From positions 5,114,266-5,178,265 of the forward strand of contig NZ_CP054919.1 of NCBI RefSeq assembly GCF_013364235.1: DNA of 64,000 nucleotides, in the 5' to 3' direction. The stretch comes from Kitasatospora sp. NA04385 (GTDB taxonomy: Bacteria > Actinomycetota > Actinomycetes > Streptomycetales > Streptomycetaceae). Shown here piece after piece: positions 8,238 through 16,554 of this stretch. Every line of letters begins with the position of its first letter. Positions within the stretch are counted from its first letter, which is position 1. The notes under the pieces are model-generated. The model was given only the letters and a program-made list of their open reading frames with translations. It made no database searches and had not been told where the DNA came from. The position numbers were made by a program, and so were the translations under genes.

Positions 8238-9583
8238 TTGGCCTCGTACTCCGCCATGTTGGCGCGCACCGCCGCCGAGAACAGCCGCGGCCCCACCGCG
8301 TCCGACCAGGCCAGGCCCTCCGGGCTCAGCAGCAGCCGCGCCGGGTCGTCCGCCGCCAGCCAGCCGCGGGCGGCGAAATCGGCCAGCTCGGCCGGGAAGT
8401 CCAGCTCCGGGGCGCTGCCGAAGCGCTCCCGGTAGGCCGCCAGGTCGACGCCCTCGCCCTGGAGCAGCGACTGCACCAGGTGGCGGCGGCGGGTCTCCTC
8501 GTCCGTCATCGCCCAGCCCAGCTCGGCCCGGGAGAAGTCCGGCGCGGCCACGTAGTCGTCGATGATCCGGCGCACCTCGCGGGCGTCCACCGCGTAGTCG
8601 AAGGAGTAGTGCAGCCGCGAGGTGTACGAGCGGGCCCCGCAGCCCAGGCCCACCATGCCGTCGGTCTGGCAGGCGTACTCGCCCGCGCTCGCCCGGGCCG
8701 CGCCGGCCCGGCGGAACATCCGCATCGACACCTGCTCGTACCCCTCGGCCAGCAGGTGGTCCCGGCCCGCCCGGTACAGCGCCAGCCGCTGGGCGTCCCA
8801 CTCCGGGGCCGGTGCGTCGGCGGCCCCGTGCCGGCCCAGGCCGGTCAGCGGGCGGACGTACAGCGGGTACAGGTACAGCTCCTCCGGCCGCCAGGCCAGC
8901 GCGGCGTCCAGCGACGCGATCCAGCTGGCGGGCGTCTGGCCGTCGATGCCGTAGATCAGGTCGATGTTCAGCACCGGGAACCCGGCGTCCCGCACCCGGC
9001 CCAGCGCCGCCTCCACCGCCGCCCGCTTCTGCGGGCGCACCGCCGCCCTGGCCTCGCCGTCCAGGAACGACTGCACGCCCAGGCTCAGCCGGGTCGTCCC
9101 GCGCTCGGCCAGCACCCGCAGCCGGTCCGCCGTCGCGGTGTCCGGCGAGGCCTCGACCGAGAGCGGCACCGCCCGCAGGTCCGCCCCCATCCGCGACTCG
9201 GCGATGTCGCACAGCCGCTCCAGCTCGGCCGCGCTCAGGTAGGTCGGCGTCCCGCCGCCGAAGGCCGCCAGCGCGAACCGCGCCTGCGGCGCCAGCGCCT
9301 CCCGCACCTGCCGGGCCTGCCGCTCCAGCGCGTCCAGGTACGCCGTGGTCAGCCCCTCCGGGCTGCCGATCCGGGTGAACAGGTTGCAGAACCCGCACCG
9401 CACCTCGCAGAACGGCACGTGCAGGTACAGCGACAGCGCGTCCTGCTTCTCGCCCCGCCACAGATCGGCGAGCCGCGGCCGCTCCGGCAGCGGGCGGTAC
9501 GCCGTCTTGTGCGGGTACGCGTAGACGTAGCTCTGGTACGGGGACTCGGCGGTGCTGGTGGCGGTGCTGGTGATGGTGCTCAT
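8234..9583 (-). CDS. STM4012-family radical SAM protein (HemN/HemW-like)
   Basis: 449 residues from the ATG at 9583, which overlaps the previous stop. The radical SAM motif is FCEVRCGFC, followed by AAFGGGTPTYLSAAELERL, the GGGTP SAM-binding turn seen in coproporphyrinogen-dehydrogenase-like enzymes. A C-terminal HemN-like domain carries MVGLGCGARSYTSRLHYSFD. It is related to HemW/HemN in fold, but the genomic pairing with STM4011, STM4013 and STM4014 families argues for a separate, uncharacterised pathway rather than haem synthesis. An upstream extension of this frame overlaps the hydrolase gene and is unlikely to be used. Confidence 0.87.
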   Translation of the reverse strand: MSTITSTATSTAESPYQSYVYAYPHKTAYRPLPERPRLADLWRGEKQDALSLYLHVPFCEVRCGFCNLFTRIGSPEGLTTAYLDALERQARQVREALAPQARFALAAFGGGTPTYLSAAELERLCDIAESRMGADLRAVPLSVEASPDTATADRLRVLAERGTTRLSLGVQSFLDGEARAAVRPQKRAAVEAALGRVRDAGFPVLNIDLIYGIDGQTPASWIASLDAALAWRPEELYLYPLYVRPLTGLGRHGAADAPAPEWDAQRLALYRAGRDHLLAEGYEQVSMRMFRRAGAARASAGEYACQTDGMVGLGCGARSYTSRLHYSFDYAVDAREVRRIIDDYVAAPDFSRAELGWAMTDEETRRRHLVQSLLQGEGVDLAAYRERFGSAPELDFPAELADFAARGWLAADDPARLLLSPEGLAWSDAVGPRLFSAAVRANMAEYEAK

Positions 9584-11745
9584 CGGGGCTCCTGCGGCGT
9601 GGCGGGAAGGGTGAAGTGCGCGTACGGGACGGTCCAGACCACCTCGTGGCCGATCCGGTGGCCGGTGTAGCCGTCCTCGCCGTACGCGGTGCCGTGGTCG
9701 GAGCAGACGATCGCGAAGCACGGGCGGCGGGCGCTCATCGCCGCGAACAGCCGCCCGACGTGCGCGTCCACGTACTCCAGCGCGGCGGCGTGCGTCTCCC
9801 GGCTGTCCCCGTCCGCGCGGGTCGCGCCCGGCAGGTGGAACCAGTTCGGCTGGTGCAGCGCCGAGACGTTGACGAACAGGAACAGCGGCTGCCCGGCGGG
9901 CTGTTCGGCCGCCACCCGCTCGGCCACCGCCACCTGGGACTCGAAGGAGGTCGGCGACGGCACGCCCAGCTCCGGCGCCCAGTGGCTCTCCTGGAACAGG
10001 CCCGGCAGCACCGAACCGAGCGGCCCCTGCTTGTTGAAGAACCCCACCCCGCCGATGCACACCGTCCGGTACCCGGCCTGCGCCAGCCCCGTCGGCAGGT
10101 CCGGCGCGTCGAACACCCAGGTCCGCGACTCGGTGGTCTCCGAACCCGCGAACCGCGCCGCGAACAGCCGCGGATGCGGCCCGTCCGGCGAGGCCGGCGT
10201 CGGCAGGAACCCGGCCAGGATCGCCTGGTGCGCGGCGTACGTGAAGCTCCCCGGCGAGTGCCGCCGCTCCCAGCCGGCGGGCGGGAGGACCTTCGCGAGG
10301 TTGGGCAGGCGCCCGGCCGCGAGCAGCTCGGCCGCGACGTCGAAGCGCAGCGTGTCGAGGGTGACCAGCAGCAGGTCGTGCGAGCCGACGACCTCGTTCA
10401 TGTCGGGAATCCCTGCGGAAGGCGGAACCAGGGGCTCGGGGAACGGCGAGTCCGTGCTGCGCTGTGGCCCCTTCAGGGGCTCGGGGAACGGCGAGTCCGT
10501 GCTGCTGGTGGCCGGAGCCCATCGGAGGTCCGTGCTGCTGCGTGCAGTGACAGAACCCGAAGCCGATGCGCGCTCCGGCAGTGCACCGTCAGCAGACCCG
10601 GGCTCGCCGTTCCCCGAGCCCCCGGCGTCGCTTCCCGGCGTTCCTGCCGAGCCGGTCGGTTCGTACGCCGGGGAGGCCAGTTGGGCCGCGTAGGTGTCCA
10701 GGCCCGGGGCCGGGCCCTCGGGGAGGCCGGGGAGGTGGGGGAGCAGGTCGCCGAAGGCGTTGACCTCGGCGACCACGGCGCGGCGCCAGTCGGAGTGGGG
10801 GAGGAGGTCGACGCCGACCATGGGGGCGTGCGGGAAGCACCTCGCGGCGGCCTCCGCGGTGGCGAGGAGCCCGGGCCAGTGCGCCCCGGCCGCGGCCCGG
10901 GCGAGGGCGGTCTCGCCGCGGGCGCCGCCGAGGTGGAGATTGGTCATGGGGTGCCGGCTGGTGCGGACCACCGCGTGGGTGGCGCGGCCGCCGACGACCA
11001 GCACCCGCAGGTCCGCCGCGCGGCCGTGCTGGCCGGACTTGGGGATCCAGCGCTCGACGTGCAGGCCCTCGGGGGCGAGCCGGTCGACCAGTTCGGCGAC
11101 CTCTGCCGCGCCGCGGTAGCGGCGGACGGCGAGCGAGTTGTGCAGCCCGTCCGGGGCGAGCTCCACCGAGGTGGTGGCCTGGACCCGGCCGTGCGGGCCG
11201 AACTCCAGCGCCACCACGCCGGACGCGGAGGAGCCGTGCACCGGCTTGAGGAACACCCGCCGCATCCCGGCGTCCGCCAGCCGCTCCCGCAGCTCCGCGT
11301 ACGAGCCGGGGGCCCCGCCGGGCAGCGCGGGCGGCACCGGCACCCCGGCGGCGGACAGCAGGGCGTGGGTGCGCCGCTTGTCGAACATGACGGCGATCTC
11401 CTCCGGATCGCCGAGCAGGCGCACCCCGGGCCGGGCGGCCAGCGCGCGCAGGGCCGCGGTGACGCCCGCGTACCAGGCGGGGCCGCCCTCGACCCGGGTC
11501 GCGGCGTAGCCCGCCCCGAGGACGGGACCGCGCAGCAGCCGGTCGGCCTCCGGGTCCTCGCCGGGCGAGTCGAGCCGGACCACCGCGCCGGGCGGCAGCT
11601 CGTACCGCCCGCGCAGCAGGTCGGACCAGGGCAGCACGGCGGGCTCCGGCCGGCCGGCGGCCCGGGCCGCGGCGGCGAACAGGGTGACCCGCCGGTGCCC
11701 CGGGCAGCCCAGGACGACCAGTGGCGACGGCTGGTGCGAAATCAC
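9580..11745 (-). CDS. Fused STM4014-family ATP-grasp / STM4013-family hydrolase
   Basis: A single 721-residue frame joins two proteins normally encoded separately. Residues 1 to about 355 are an ATP-grasp-like STM4014 protein: FLKPVHGSSASGV (nucleotide loop), HGRAADLRVLVVGG and VVAEVNAFGDLLPH (metal-binding ExN). Residues from Met449 on are an STM4013 hydrolase of the alkaline phosphatase/sulfatase superfamily: LLLVTLDTLRFD, SFTYAAHQAILAGF and CSDHGTAYGEDG carry the likely metal ligands and nucleophile. The Gly/Ser/Pro-rich segment between them is largely encoded by a dispersed repeat (10431-10622). An internal start at 10401 could yield the hydrolase alone, but its ribosome-binding site is weak. 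The start ATG at 11745 follows GGAAGGGAG. Confidence 0.82.
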   Translation of the reverse strand: MISHQPSPLVVLGCPGHRRVTLFAAAARAAGRPEPAVLPWSDLLRGRYELPPGAVVRLDSPGEDPEADRLLRGPVLGAGYAATRVEGGPAWYAGVTAALRALAARPGVRLLGDPEEIAVMFDKRRTHALLSAAGVPVPPALPGGAPGSYAELRERLADAGMRRVFLKPVHGSSASGVVALEFGPHGRVQATTSVELAPDGLHNSLAVRRYRGAAEVAELVDRLAPEGLHVERWIPKSGQHGRAADLRVLVVGGRATHAVVRTSRHPMTNLHLGGARGETALARAAAGAHWPGLLATAEAAARCFPHAPMVGVDLLPHSDWRRAVVAEVNAFGDLLPHLPGLPEGPAPGLDTYAAQLASPAYEPTGSAGTPGSDAGGSGNGEPGSADGALPERASASGSVTARSSTDLRWAPATSSTDSPFPEPLKGPQRSTDSPFPEPLVPPSAGIPDMNEVVGSHDLLLVTLDTLRFDVAAELLAAGRLPNLAKVLPPAGWERRHSPGSFTYAAHQAILAGFLPTPASPDGPHPRLFAARFAGSETTESRTWVFDAPDLPTGLAQAGYRTVCIGGVGFFNKQGPLGSVLPGLFQESHWAPELGVPSPTSFESQVAVAERVAAEQPAGQPLFLFVNVSALHQPNWFHLPGATRADGDSRETHAAALEYVDAHVGRLFAAMSARRPCFAIVCSDHGTAYGEDGYTGHRIGHEVVWTVPYAHFTLPATPQEPR
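10431..10622. repeat. Dispersed inverted-end repeat, copy A (inside a coding frame)
   Basis: The 147-base element at 10476-10622 is bounded by perfect 20-base inverted ends, GGGGCTCGGGGAACGGCGAG and its complement. An extra copy of the left end sits at 10431-10450. The interior is nearly the same as copy B (15459-15605) but in the opposite orientation. It contains no stop in the reading frame of the fused gene and is therefore translated as a Ser/Pro/Glu-rich linker (residues of the type SSTDSPFPEP). It could be a mobile, MITE-like element or a structured RNA repeat. Confidence 0.8.
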
Positions 11746-11760
11746 TCCCTTCCGCCCCGC

Positions 11761-12711
11761 CTACTCGGAGATGGCGACGTAGCGCCAGTTGTCGCCCGGG
11801 TCCTCGGCCCCGGAGAGGTCGATCCCGACGCCGGGCAGGGCGTCGCGCAGGCGCTGCTGCATGGCCTCGGTGAGGTAGTGGTGGTGCAGGTCCAGGGTCT
11901 TCAGGTGGGTGAGCGGCTGGCCCTCCAGCAGCGCCGCCGCGCCCTCGTCGGTGAGGGCGCCCATCGACAGCGACAGGCCGGTCAGCCGGGGCACCACCGG
12001 GGCCTGGGCGACCAGCGCGGCGATCCGGTCCTGGGTCTCGGCGTTCTGCAGGCCCAGGTACGTCAGCGCGGGCAGCTTGGCGCCGGACAGGAACGGGGCG
12101 AGGTCCTCCGTCGTCCAGTCGCCGCCGTAGTTGGCGACGCCGAGCCACAGCTCCAGCTTCTCCAGCGCCGGGAAGTCGCAGGCGCCGACCGCGCGGACGA
12201 TCGCGGCGGGCAGGCCGCCGGCCTCGAACCGCAGCGCCTTCAGCCTCTCGTGCCGCACCGGCTTGAGGCCGAGCCGCGCGGTGTCCTCGTAGTCCTCGCT
12301 GGCCCCGCGCACCACCAGCTCCTCCAGCTGCGGGAACGCCTCGAACACCGGCGTGACGTCGCACATCTGGATCCAGGAGATCTCGCACTCCTCGAAGGTG
12401 ATGTCGCCGAGGAAGAGCGCGCGCAGCGCGGGCATCCGGTCGGCGGCGGCCAGGATCAGCGGCAGCGCCTCGGACAGCGACTCCGGCTCCTCCGGGAACC
12501 AGCGGCCGAGCACCAGCGCGGTGACCTGCGCCGGGTCGACGGTGTCCAGGAACTTCTGCCACAGCTCGGCGAAGCCCTCCTCGTCGTCCCAGTCCAGGCC
12601 GACCCGCCAGGCGGTGGCGCCCGGAGCCGGGAACTCCCCCTTCTCCTGGGCGGTCCGGAAGTCGGTGACCGGCAGGCCGTGGAACTCCTTGGCGTGCTCG
12701 TTGATGGTCAT
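11761..12711 (-). CDS. STM4015-family leucine-rich-repeat-like protein
   Basis: 316 residues, beginning MTINEHAKEFHGLPV. The body is a series of leucine-rich segments, for example MPALRALFLGDITFEECE, FPQLEELVVRGA, FPALEKLELWLG, LPALTYLGLQNAE, LTGLSLSMGALTDEGAAAL and LTHLKTLDLHHHYLTE, with 24 to 30 residues between repeats. No signal peptide or membrane segment is seen, so it should be a cytoplasmic binding protein. It is the first gene of the STM401x operon, 15 bases before the fused gene, with a GAGGAG ribosome-binding site. A role in presenting the substrate to the enzymes is inferred. Confidence 0.85.
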   Translation of the reverse strand: MTINEHAKEFHGLPVTDFRTAQEKGEFPAPGATAWRVGLDWDDEEGFAELWQKFLDTVDPAQVTALVLGRWFPEEPESLSEALPLILAAADRMPALRALFLGDITFEECEISWIQMCDVTPVFEAFPQLEELVVRGASEDYEDTARLGLKPVRHERLKALRFEAGGLPAAIVRAVGACDFPALEKLELWLGVANYGGDWTTEDLAPFLSGAKLPALTYLGLQNAETQDRIAALVAQAPVVPRLTGLSLSMGALTDEGAAALLEGQPLTHLKTLDLHHHYLTEAMQQRLRDALPGVGIDLSGAEDPGDNWRYVAISE

Positions 12712-12913
12712 GCGCTGCTCCTCGCTGCTGGTGCCGCTGCTCGTCGTGCCGCTGCTGTGCCGCGGGCCCGCGGTGGGCCGGAGACCTGTCTACCAGCCGC
12801 CCGTGACGTTCACCCGCACGAAGGACCCGACGGGAGCGCGGTTGTCGGTGGCACGGCCTAGTTTCCGGTGCGTGGAGTTCGGCAGCGGGCCGGACCGGAC
12901 AGCGGGAGGCCCC

Positions 12914-13240
12914 GTGTACCGCCAGGGAGACGTACTGATCGTGCCGGTCGCGCGGAGCGCCGTCCCGGCCGCCGTCGCGCACATGGCGCGCCAGCCCCGG
13001 GACGGCCGGGGGCGGCTGGTGCTGGCCCTCGGCGAGGTGACCGGGCACGCCCACGCGGTGGTCGGGCCGGGCGAACTCGTCCGCGAGGGCGGCCCGTTCT
13101 CCTTCGCCTGGCTGCACCTGCCGGAGGGCGGCCGGGTCGTCCACGAGGAGCACGCGGCGATCGCCCTGCCCAGCGGCTGGTTCCGGGTGGTGCGCCAGCG
13201 CGAGTACACGCCCGGCGCGGTCCGCGTGGTCGCCGACTGA
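12914..13240 (+). CDS. Small conserved protein of unknown function, paired with DUF6745
   Basis: 108 residues from the GTG at 12914, which has a well placed GGGAGG five bases upstream. The protein starts VYRQGDVLIVPV and contains TGHAHAVVGPGEL and VVHEEHAAIALPSGWFRVVRQREYTP. The histidines (GHAH, HEEH) could bind a metal in a small beta-barrel. Similar small proteins with a YRQGDV start accompany DUF6745 genes elsewhere, as here (70 bases downstream). Function unknown. The frame stays open upstream, but no better start is present. Confidence 0.65.
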   Translation: MYRQGDVLIVPVARSAVPAAVAHMARQPRDGRGRLVLALGEVTGHAHAVVGPGELVREGGPFSFAWLHLPEGGRVVHEEHAAIALPSGWFRVVRQREYTPGAVRVVAD

Positions 13241-13310
13241 GCCCGGCCGCCCGCCGACCCGCCGCCCGCCGACCCGCCACCCGCACCACGACCAGGATCA
13301 CGGAGAACTG

Positions 13311-14420
13311 ATGAGCAGCCAGCTGACCGGCCGTCCGGCCGACCTCTCGGTGGCCCACTGGCGGGCCGTCGCCGCCGCCACCGGCCCCGCCGACCGGGCC
13401 ACCGCCGAACAGGCCGTCCGGGATGCCTACCGGGCCGCCGGGCTGGCCGAGCCCGCCGAGTTCCGCTGGTACCCCTCGCCGCGCGCCGCGATCGCCGAAC
13501 TCCTCGACCACGAGGGCCGGTTCGGGACGAGCGTGCGCGAGCGGGTGCGCACCGCCGCCTGGGAGCGGGCCCGCACCGGCGCCCACGCCGCGCTCGGCCC
13601 GGCCGGCTGGGCCGAGCTGTGGAACACCACCGGCGCCGAACTCGCCGAGACCACCGCGCTGCCCGCCGAACGCGTCCGCACCGCGCTGCTCGACCACTTC
13701 GCCCCCGAGCCCGAGCCGATCGACGACTGGCAGGAGGCCCGCAAGCCCGAGAACCGGGCGGTCCGGCAGGCCGCCGCCGAGCGGCGCGGCCGCGTCCGGC
13801 TCGCCCTGCTGGACGCCGTCGCCGGCCAGCACGACGCCGCCTGGCTCGCCGCCTTCGACACCGCCGGCACCGGGGACGCGGCCCTCGCCGCGCTGGCCGG
13901 CGTCGCCCGCCAGACCGGCTGGTGGTGGCCGTACGAGCGCGCCGTGCTGCTCACCGAGCGCCCCACCGCGCTGCACCGCGACGAGGCCGGCCGGCTCGAC
14001 CGCGCCGACGGCCCGGCGCTCGCCTACGCCGACGGCTTCGCGCTGCACGCCTGGCGCGGCATGCCCGTCCCCGCCGACTTCCTCGACCGGCTCGCCGGCC
14101 TCACCCCCGAGCGCATCCGCACCGAGGAGAACGCCGAACTGCGCCGCGTCATGCTGGAGCACTTCGGCTACGACCGCTACCTCGCCGAATCCGGCGCCGA
14201 ACCGCTGCACCGGGACGAGACCGGCGTCCTGTGGCGGATCCAGCTCCCGAACGACGAACCGGTGGTGATGGTCGAGGTGGTCAACTCCACCCCCGAACCG
14301 GACGGCACCCACCGCACCTACTACCTGCGCGTCCCGCCCGGCACCCGCACCGCCCGGGCCGGCGTCGCCTGGACGTTCGGCGTCGAGGAGGGCGACTACC
14401 GGCCGCAGCGCGAGACCTGA
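13311..14420 (+). CDS. DUF6745 family protein
   Basis: 369 residues, soluble, Ala/Arg-rich. Recognisable DUF6745-type segments are AVRDAYRAAGLAEPAEFRWY, followed by PSPRAA, then GWWWPYERAVLLTERPTALHRD, followed by EAGRLDRADGPALAYADGF and later HFGYDRYLAESGAEPLHRDETGVL (both quoted motifs in pieces). The repeated LHRDExGxL units suggest a beta-rich domain that occurs twice. Function is unknown. It follows the small YRQGDV-type protein closely enough to share its transcript. Confidence 0.72.
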   Translation: MSSQLTGRPADLSVAHWRAVAAATGPADRATAEQAVRDAYRAAGLAEPAEFRWYPSPRAAIAELLDHEGRFGTSVRERVRTAAWERARTGAHAALGPAGWAELWNTTGAELAETTALPAERVRTALLDHFAPEPEPIDDWQEARKPENRAVRQAAAERRGRVRLALLDAVAGQHDAAWLAAFDTAGTGDAALAALAGVARQTGWWWPYERAVLLTERPTALHRDEAGRLDRADGPALAYADGFALHAWRGMPVPADFLDRLAGLTPERIRTEENAELRRVMLEHFGYDRYLAESGAEPLHRDETGVLWRIQLPNDEPVVMVEVVNSTPEPDGTHRTYYLRVPPGTRTARAGVAWTFGVEEGDYRPQRET

Positions 14421-14603
14421 CCGGCGGCCGGGCGGCCGCTGTCAAGGGTGCGGGCCGCCGATTCGGCTTCCGCCCGGCACCCTCCGATTGGGAGGAATTC
14501 GCCGAAGCGGCACCGCTGTTCCGCAGGCGACCGCCGCTGATATACCTCGATGTCCCGGGGCAGGGGACGACCCGCCCCCGCGACGAACAGGTGGTGACGG
14601 GCA

Positions 14604-15443
14604 GTGAAGCTCCTCCGCGTGGGCCCGGCGGGCGCAGAACGACCGGTCGTGCTCGCCCCCGACGGCACCGCCCGCGACCTGCGGCCGCTCACCCCCGACC
14701 TGGACGGCGCGTTCCTCGCCGGGTTCGACCCGGCGGCGCTCGACCCCGCCGCCCTCCCGGTCACCGACCTCACCGGCGAGCGCATCGGCCCGCCGGTCGC
14801 CCGCCCCGGCAAGATCGTCGGCATCGGCCTCAACTACCGCGACCACGCGGCCGAGGCCGGCGCCGCGATCCCGACCGAGCCGGTGGTCTTCCTCAAGCCC
14901 GTCAACACCCTGGTCGGCTCGCACGACCGGGTGCTCGTCCCGCGCGGCAGCGAGAAGACCGACTACGAGGTCGAACTCGCCGTCGTCATCGGCCGCACCG
15001 GCCGCTACCTGGACACCGCGGCCGAGGCCGCCGCGATCATCGCCGGCTACGCGGCCGCCAACGACGTCACCGAGCGCGCCTTCCAGTTCGACCGCGGCGG
15101 CCAGTGGGACAAGGGCAAGTCCGCCGAGACCTTCACCCCGCTCGGCCCCTGGCTGGTCACCCCCGACGAACTCGGCGACCCGCAGGCCCTCGACCTGCGG
15201 CTGTGGGTCAACGGCGAACTGCGCCAGAACGGCTCCACCGCGGACATGGTCTTCCCGGTCCACGAGACCGTCCGCTACCTCACCCACTTCATGCGCCTCG
15301 ACCCCGGCGACATCGTCATCACCGGCACCCCCGCCGGCGTCACCCTCGGCCGCCCGGGCACCCCCTTCCTCCGCGCGGGCGACGAGGTCGCCCTCGAAGT
15401 CACCGGCCTCGGCCGCCAGGAGACCACCCTCGGCCAGGCCTAG
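14604..15443 (+). CDS. Fumarylacetoacetate hydrolase family protein
   Basis: 279 residues from a GTG at 14604. The C-terminal FAH domain is complete: GKIVGIGLNYRDHAAEAG, then EPVVFLKPVNTLVG, the metal-binding ExE in DYEVELAVVIG, NDVTERAFQFDRGGQWDKGK, and DIVITGTPAGV. Members hydrolyse or decarboxylate beta-diketo and 2-oxo acids from aromatic or sugar degradation, with a divalent metal; the substrate of this one cannot be assigned. It stands alone and ends in a hairpin followed by repeat copy B. Upstream, GCTGATATACC near 14536 may be part of its promoter. Confidence 0.88.
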   Translation: MKLLRVGPAGAERPVVLAPDGTARDLRPLTPDLDGAFLAGFDPAALDPAALPVTDLTGERIGPPVARPGKIVGIGLNYRDHAAEAGAAIPTEPVVFLKPVNTLVGSHDRVLVPRGSEKTDYEVELAVVIGRTGRYLDTAAEAAAIIAGYAAANDVTERAFQFDRGGQWDKGKSAETFTPLGPWLVTPDELGDPQALDLRLWVNGELRQNGSTADMVFPVHETVRYLTHFMRLDPGDIVITGTPAGVTLGRPGTPFLRAGDEVALEVTGLGRQETTLGQA

Positions 15444-15446
15444 CGA

Positions 15447-15465
15447 GAGCCCCCGCCGGGGGCTC
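15447..15465 (+). terminator. Hairpin terminator of the FAH-family gene
   Basis: Eight-base stem GAGCCCCC / GGGGGCTC with a three-base loop, four bases after the stop codon. Its right arm forms part of the left end of repeat copy B. Confidence 0.5.
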
Positions 15466-15605
15466 GGGGAACGGCGAGGCCGGGTCTGCTGCTGGTTCAC
15501 TGCCGTTGCGCGCGTCTGCTTCGGGTTCTGTCACTGCACGCAGCAGCACGGACCTCCGGTGGGCTCCGGCCGCCAGCAGCACGGACTCGCCGTTCCCCGA
15601 GCCCC
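15459..15605. repeat. Dispersed inverted-end repeat, copy B
   Basis: A 147-base element with the same perfect 20-base inverted ends as copy A, at 15459-15478 and 15586-15605. The interior matches copy A when reverse-complemented, with scattered substitutions. It lies between the convergent FAH-family and TetR genes, flanked on each side by a short hairpin. Confidence 0.8.
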
Positions 15606-15632
15606 TGATCCAGCCTCCCGCCGTTCGCCCCC

Positions 15633-15650
15633 GAGCCCCTGGCGGGGCTC
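15633..15650 (-). terminator. Hairpin terminator of the TetR gene
   Basis: Seven-base stem GAGCCCC / GGGGCTC with a TGGC loop, just beyond the stop codon of the minus-strand TetR gene. Reading on the minus strand, it precedes repeat copy B. Confidence 0.5.
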
Positions 15651-15654
15651 TCTC

Positions 15655-16416
15655 TCACAGCCCCAGGTCGCGCAGGCGCGCGATGAGCACTCCCGCCGGG
15701 CTGTCCGCCGTCTCCAACTGGAGCCAGCCGTGCAGGACCTCCGCGGTCTGGGCGTCCCGGACGGCGGTGGCCGCGGCCATCACCACGAACTGGTCGACCA
15801 GCCAGGCGCAGAGCGAGTCGACCGGGATCTGCCGGCCCTCGTCGAGCCAGCTGATCGCGGAGGCCTCCACCACCGAGATCCAGGAGCGCACCAGCAGGGT
15901 CAGCCGGGGCCCGGCCTCCCGCACCCCGAGGTGGCGCAGGGTGCGCCGCAGCGCCGCCCGGCGCACATCGTCGACGATGGCCGAGGTGCGCACGGTCTCG
16001 ACGACCGAGCCGCCGCGCAGCAGCGCGCCGTACCCGGCGGCGTGCTCGCCGACGAAGTCGAAGTAGCGGTGCAGGACGGCGCCCAGCTGCTGGGTCGGGG
16101 TGCCGTCGGAGGGCTCGACGGTGAAGCGGGTGGTGAGTTCGGAGGCGGCGCTGCGCAGCGCCGCCTCGTACAGCTGCTGCTTGCCACCGGCGAAGTAGCG
16201 GTAGACGAGCGGCCGGGAGGCCCCCGCGGCCTCCGCGACGTCGTCGAGCGAGACCTCCTCGGGCGGGCGGGCGGCGAAGAGTTCGAGGGCGACGGCGATC
16301 AGCTGCTCGCGCCGTTGCTGGACGGGCAGTCGCCGGTAGGCGGCGCGGCGGGGGCGCCCCGCGGCGGCGGTGGGGTCGTCGACGGGTTCCTCGACGGGGG
16401 AGGGGGTCGCTGCCAT
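15655..16416 (-). CDS. TetR/AcrR family transcriptional regulator
   Basis: 253 residues from the ATG at 16416. The DNA-binding helix-turn-helix is at the N-terminus: RREQLIAVALELFAARPPEE then VSLDDVAEAAGASRPLVYRYFAGGKQQLY. The remaining 170 residues are the helical ligand-binding and dimerisation domain, without a recognisable ligand signature. It is divergent from the rhomboid-like membrane protein at 16555. An 18-base palindrome in the intervening region is a candidate operator for control of itself and the divergent gene. Confidence 0.9.
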   Translation of the reverse strand: MAATPSPVEEPVDDPTAAAGRPRRAAYRRLPVQQRREQLIAVALELFAARPPEEVSLDDVAEAAGASRPLVYRYFAGGKQQLYEAALRSAASELTTRFTVEPSDGTPTQQLGAVLHRYFDFVGEHAAGYGALLRGGSVVETVRTSAIVDDVRRAALRRTLRHLGVREAGPRLTLLVRSWISVVEASAISWLDEGRQIPVDSLCAWLVDQFVVMAAATAVRDAQTAEVLHGWLQLETADSPAGVLIARLRDLGL

Positions 16417-16471
16417 GCGTGCCAGGGTAGACCTCGGGCGGGCCGCCGCACCCCCCTCCGCACGGCCGCCA

Positions 16472-16489
16472 CCGGCGGGTTCCCGCCGG
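16472..16489. promoter_or_regulatory. Candidate TetR operator palindrome
   Basis: Inverted repeat CCGGCGGG-TT-CCCGCCGG between the divergent TetR and membrane-protein genes. The length and symmetry suit a TetR dimer. It could also be a chance GC-rich palindrome. Confidence 0.35.
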
Positions 16490-16554
16490 GCGCGGCCCGG
16501 CCCGCGGCCGCAGACTGTGGGCAGGTGCCAGCGGAGGACGGCGAGGAGCGGCCG

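Noticed and set aside
9584..10522. Upstream extension of the STM4012 protein
   Set aside because: It overlaps the hydrolase in another frame; the ATG at 9583 overlapping the previous stop gives the expected N-terminus.
9616..12861. Very long plus-strand open frame opposite the STM401x operon
   Set aside because: It is the antisense shadow of recognisable minus-strand genes; its translation is low-complexity Arg/Gly/Pro sequence, a common effect of high GC.
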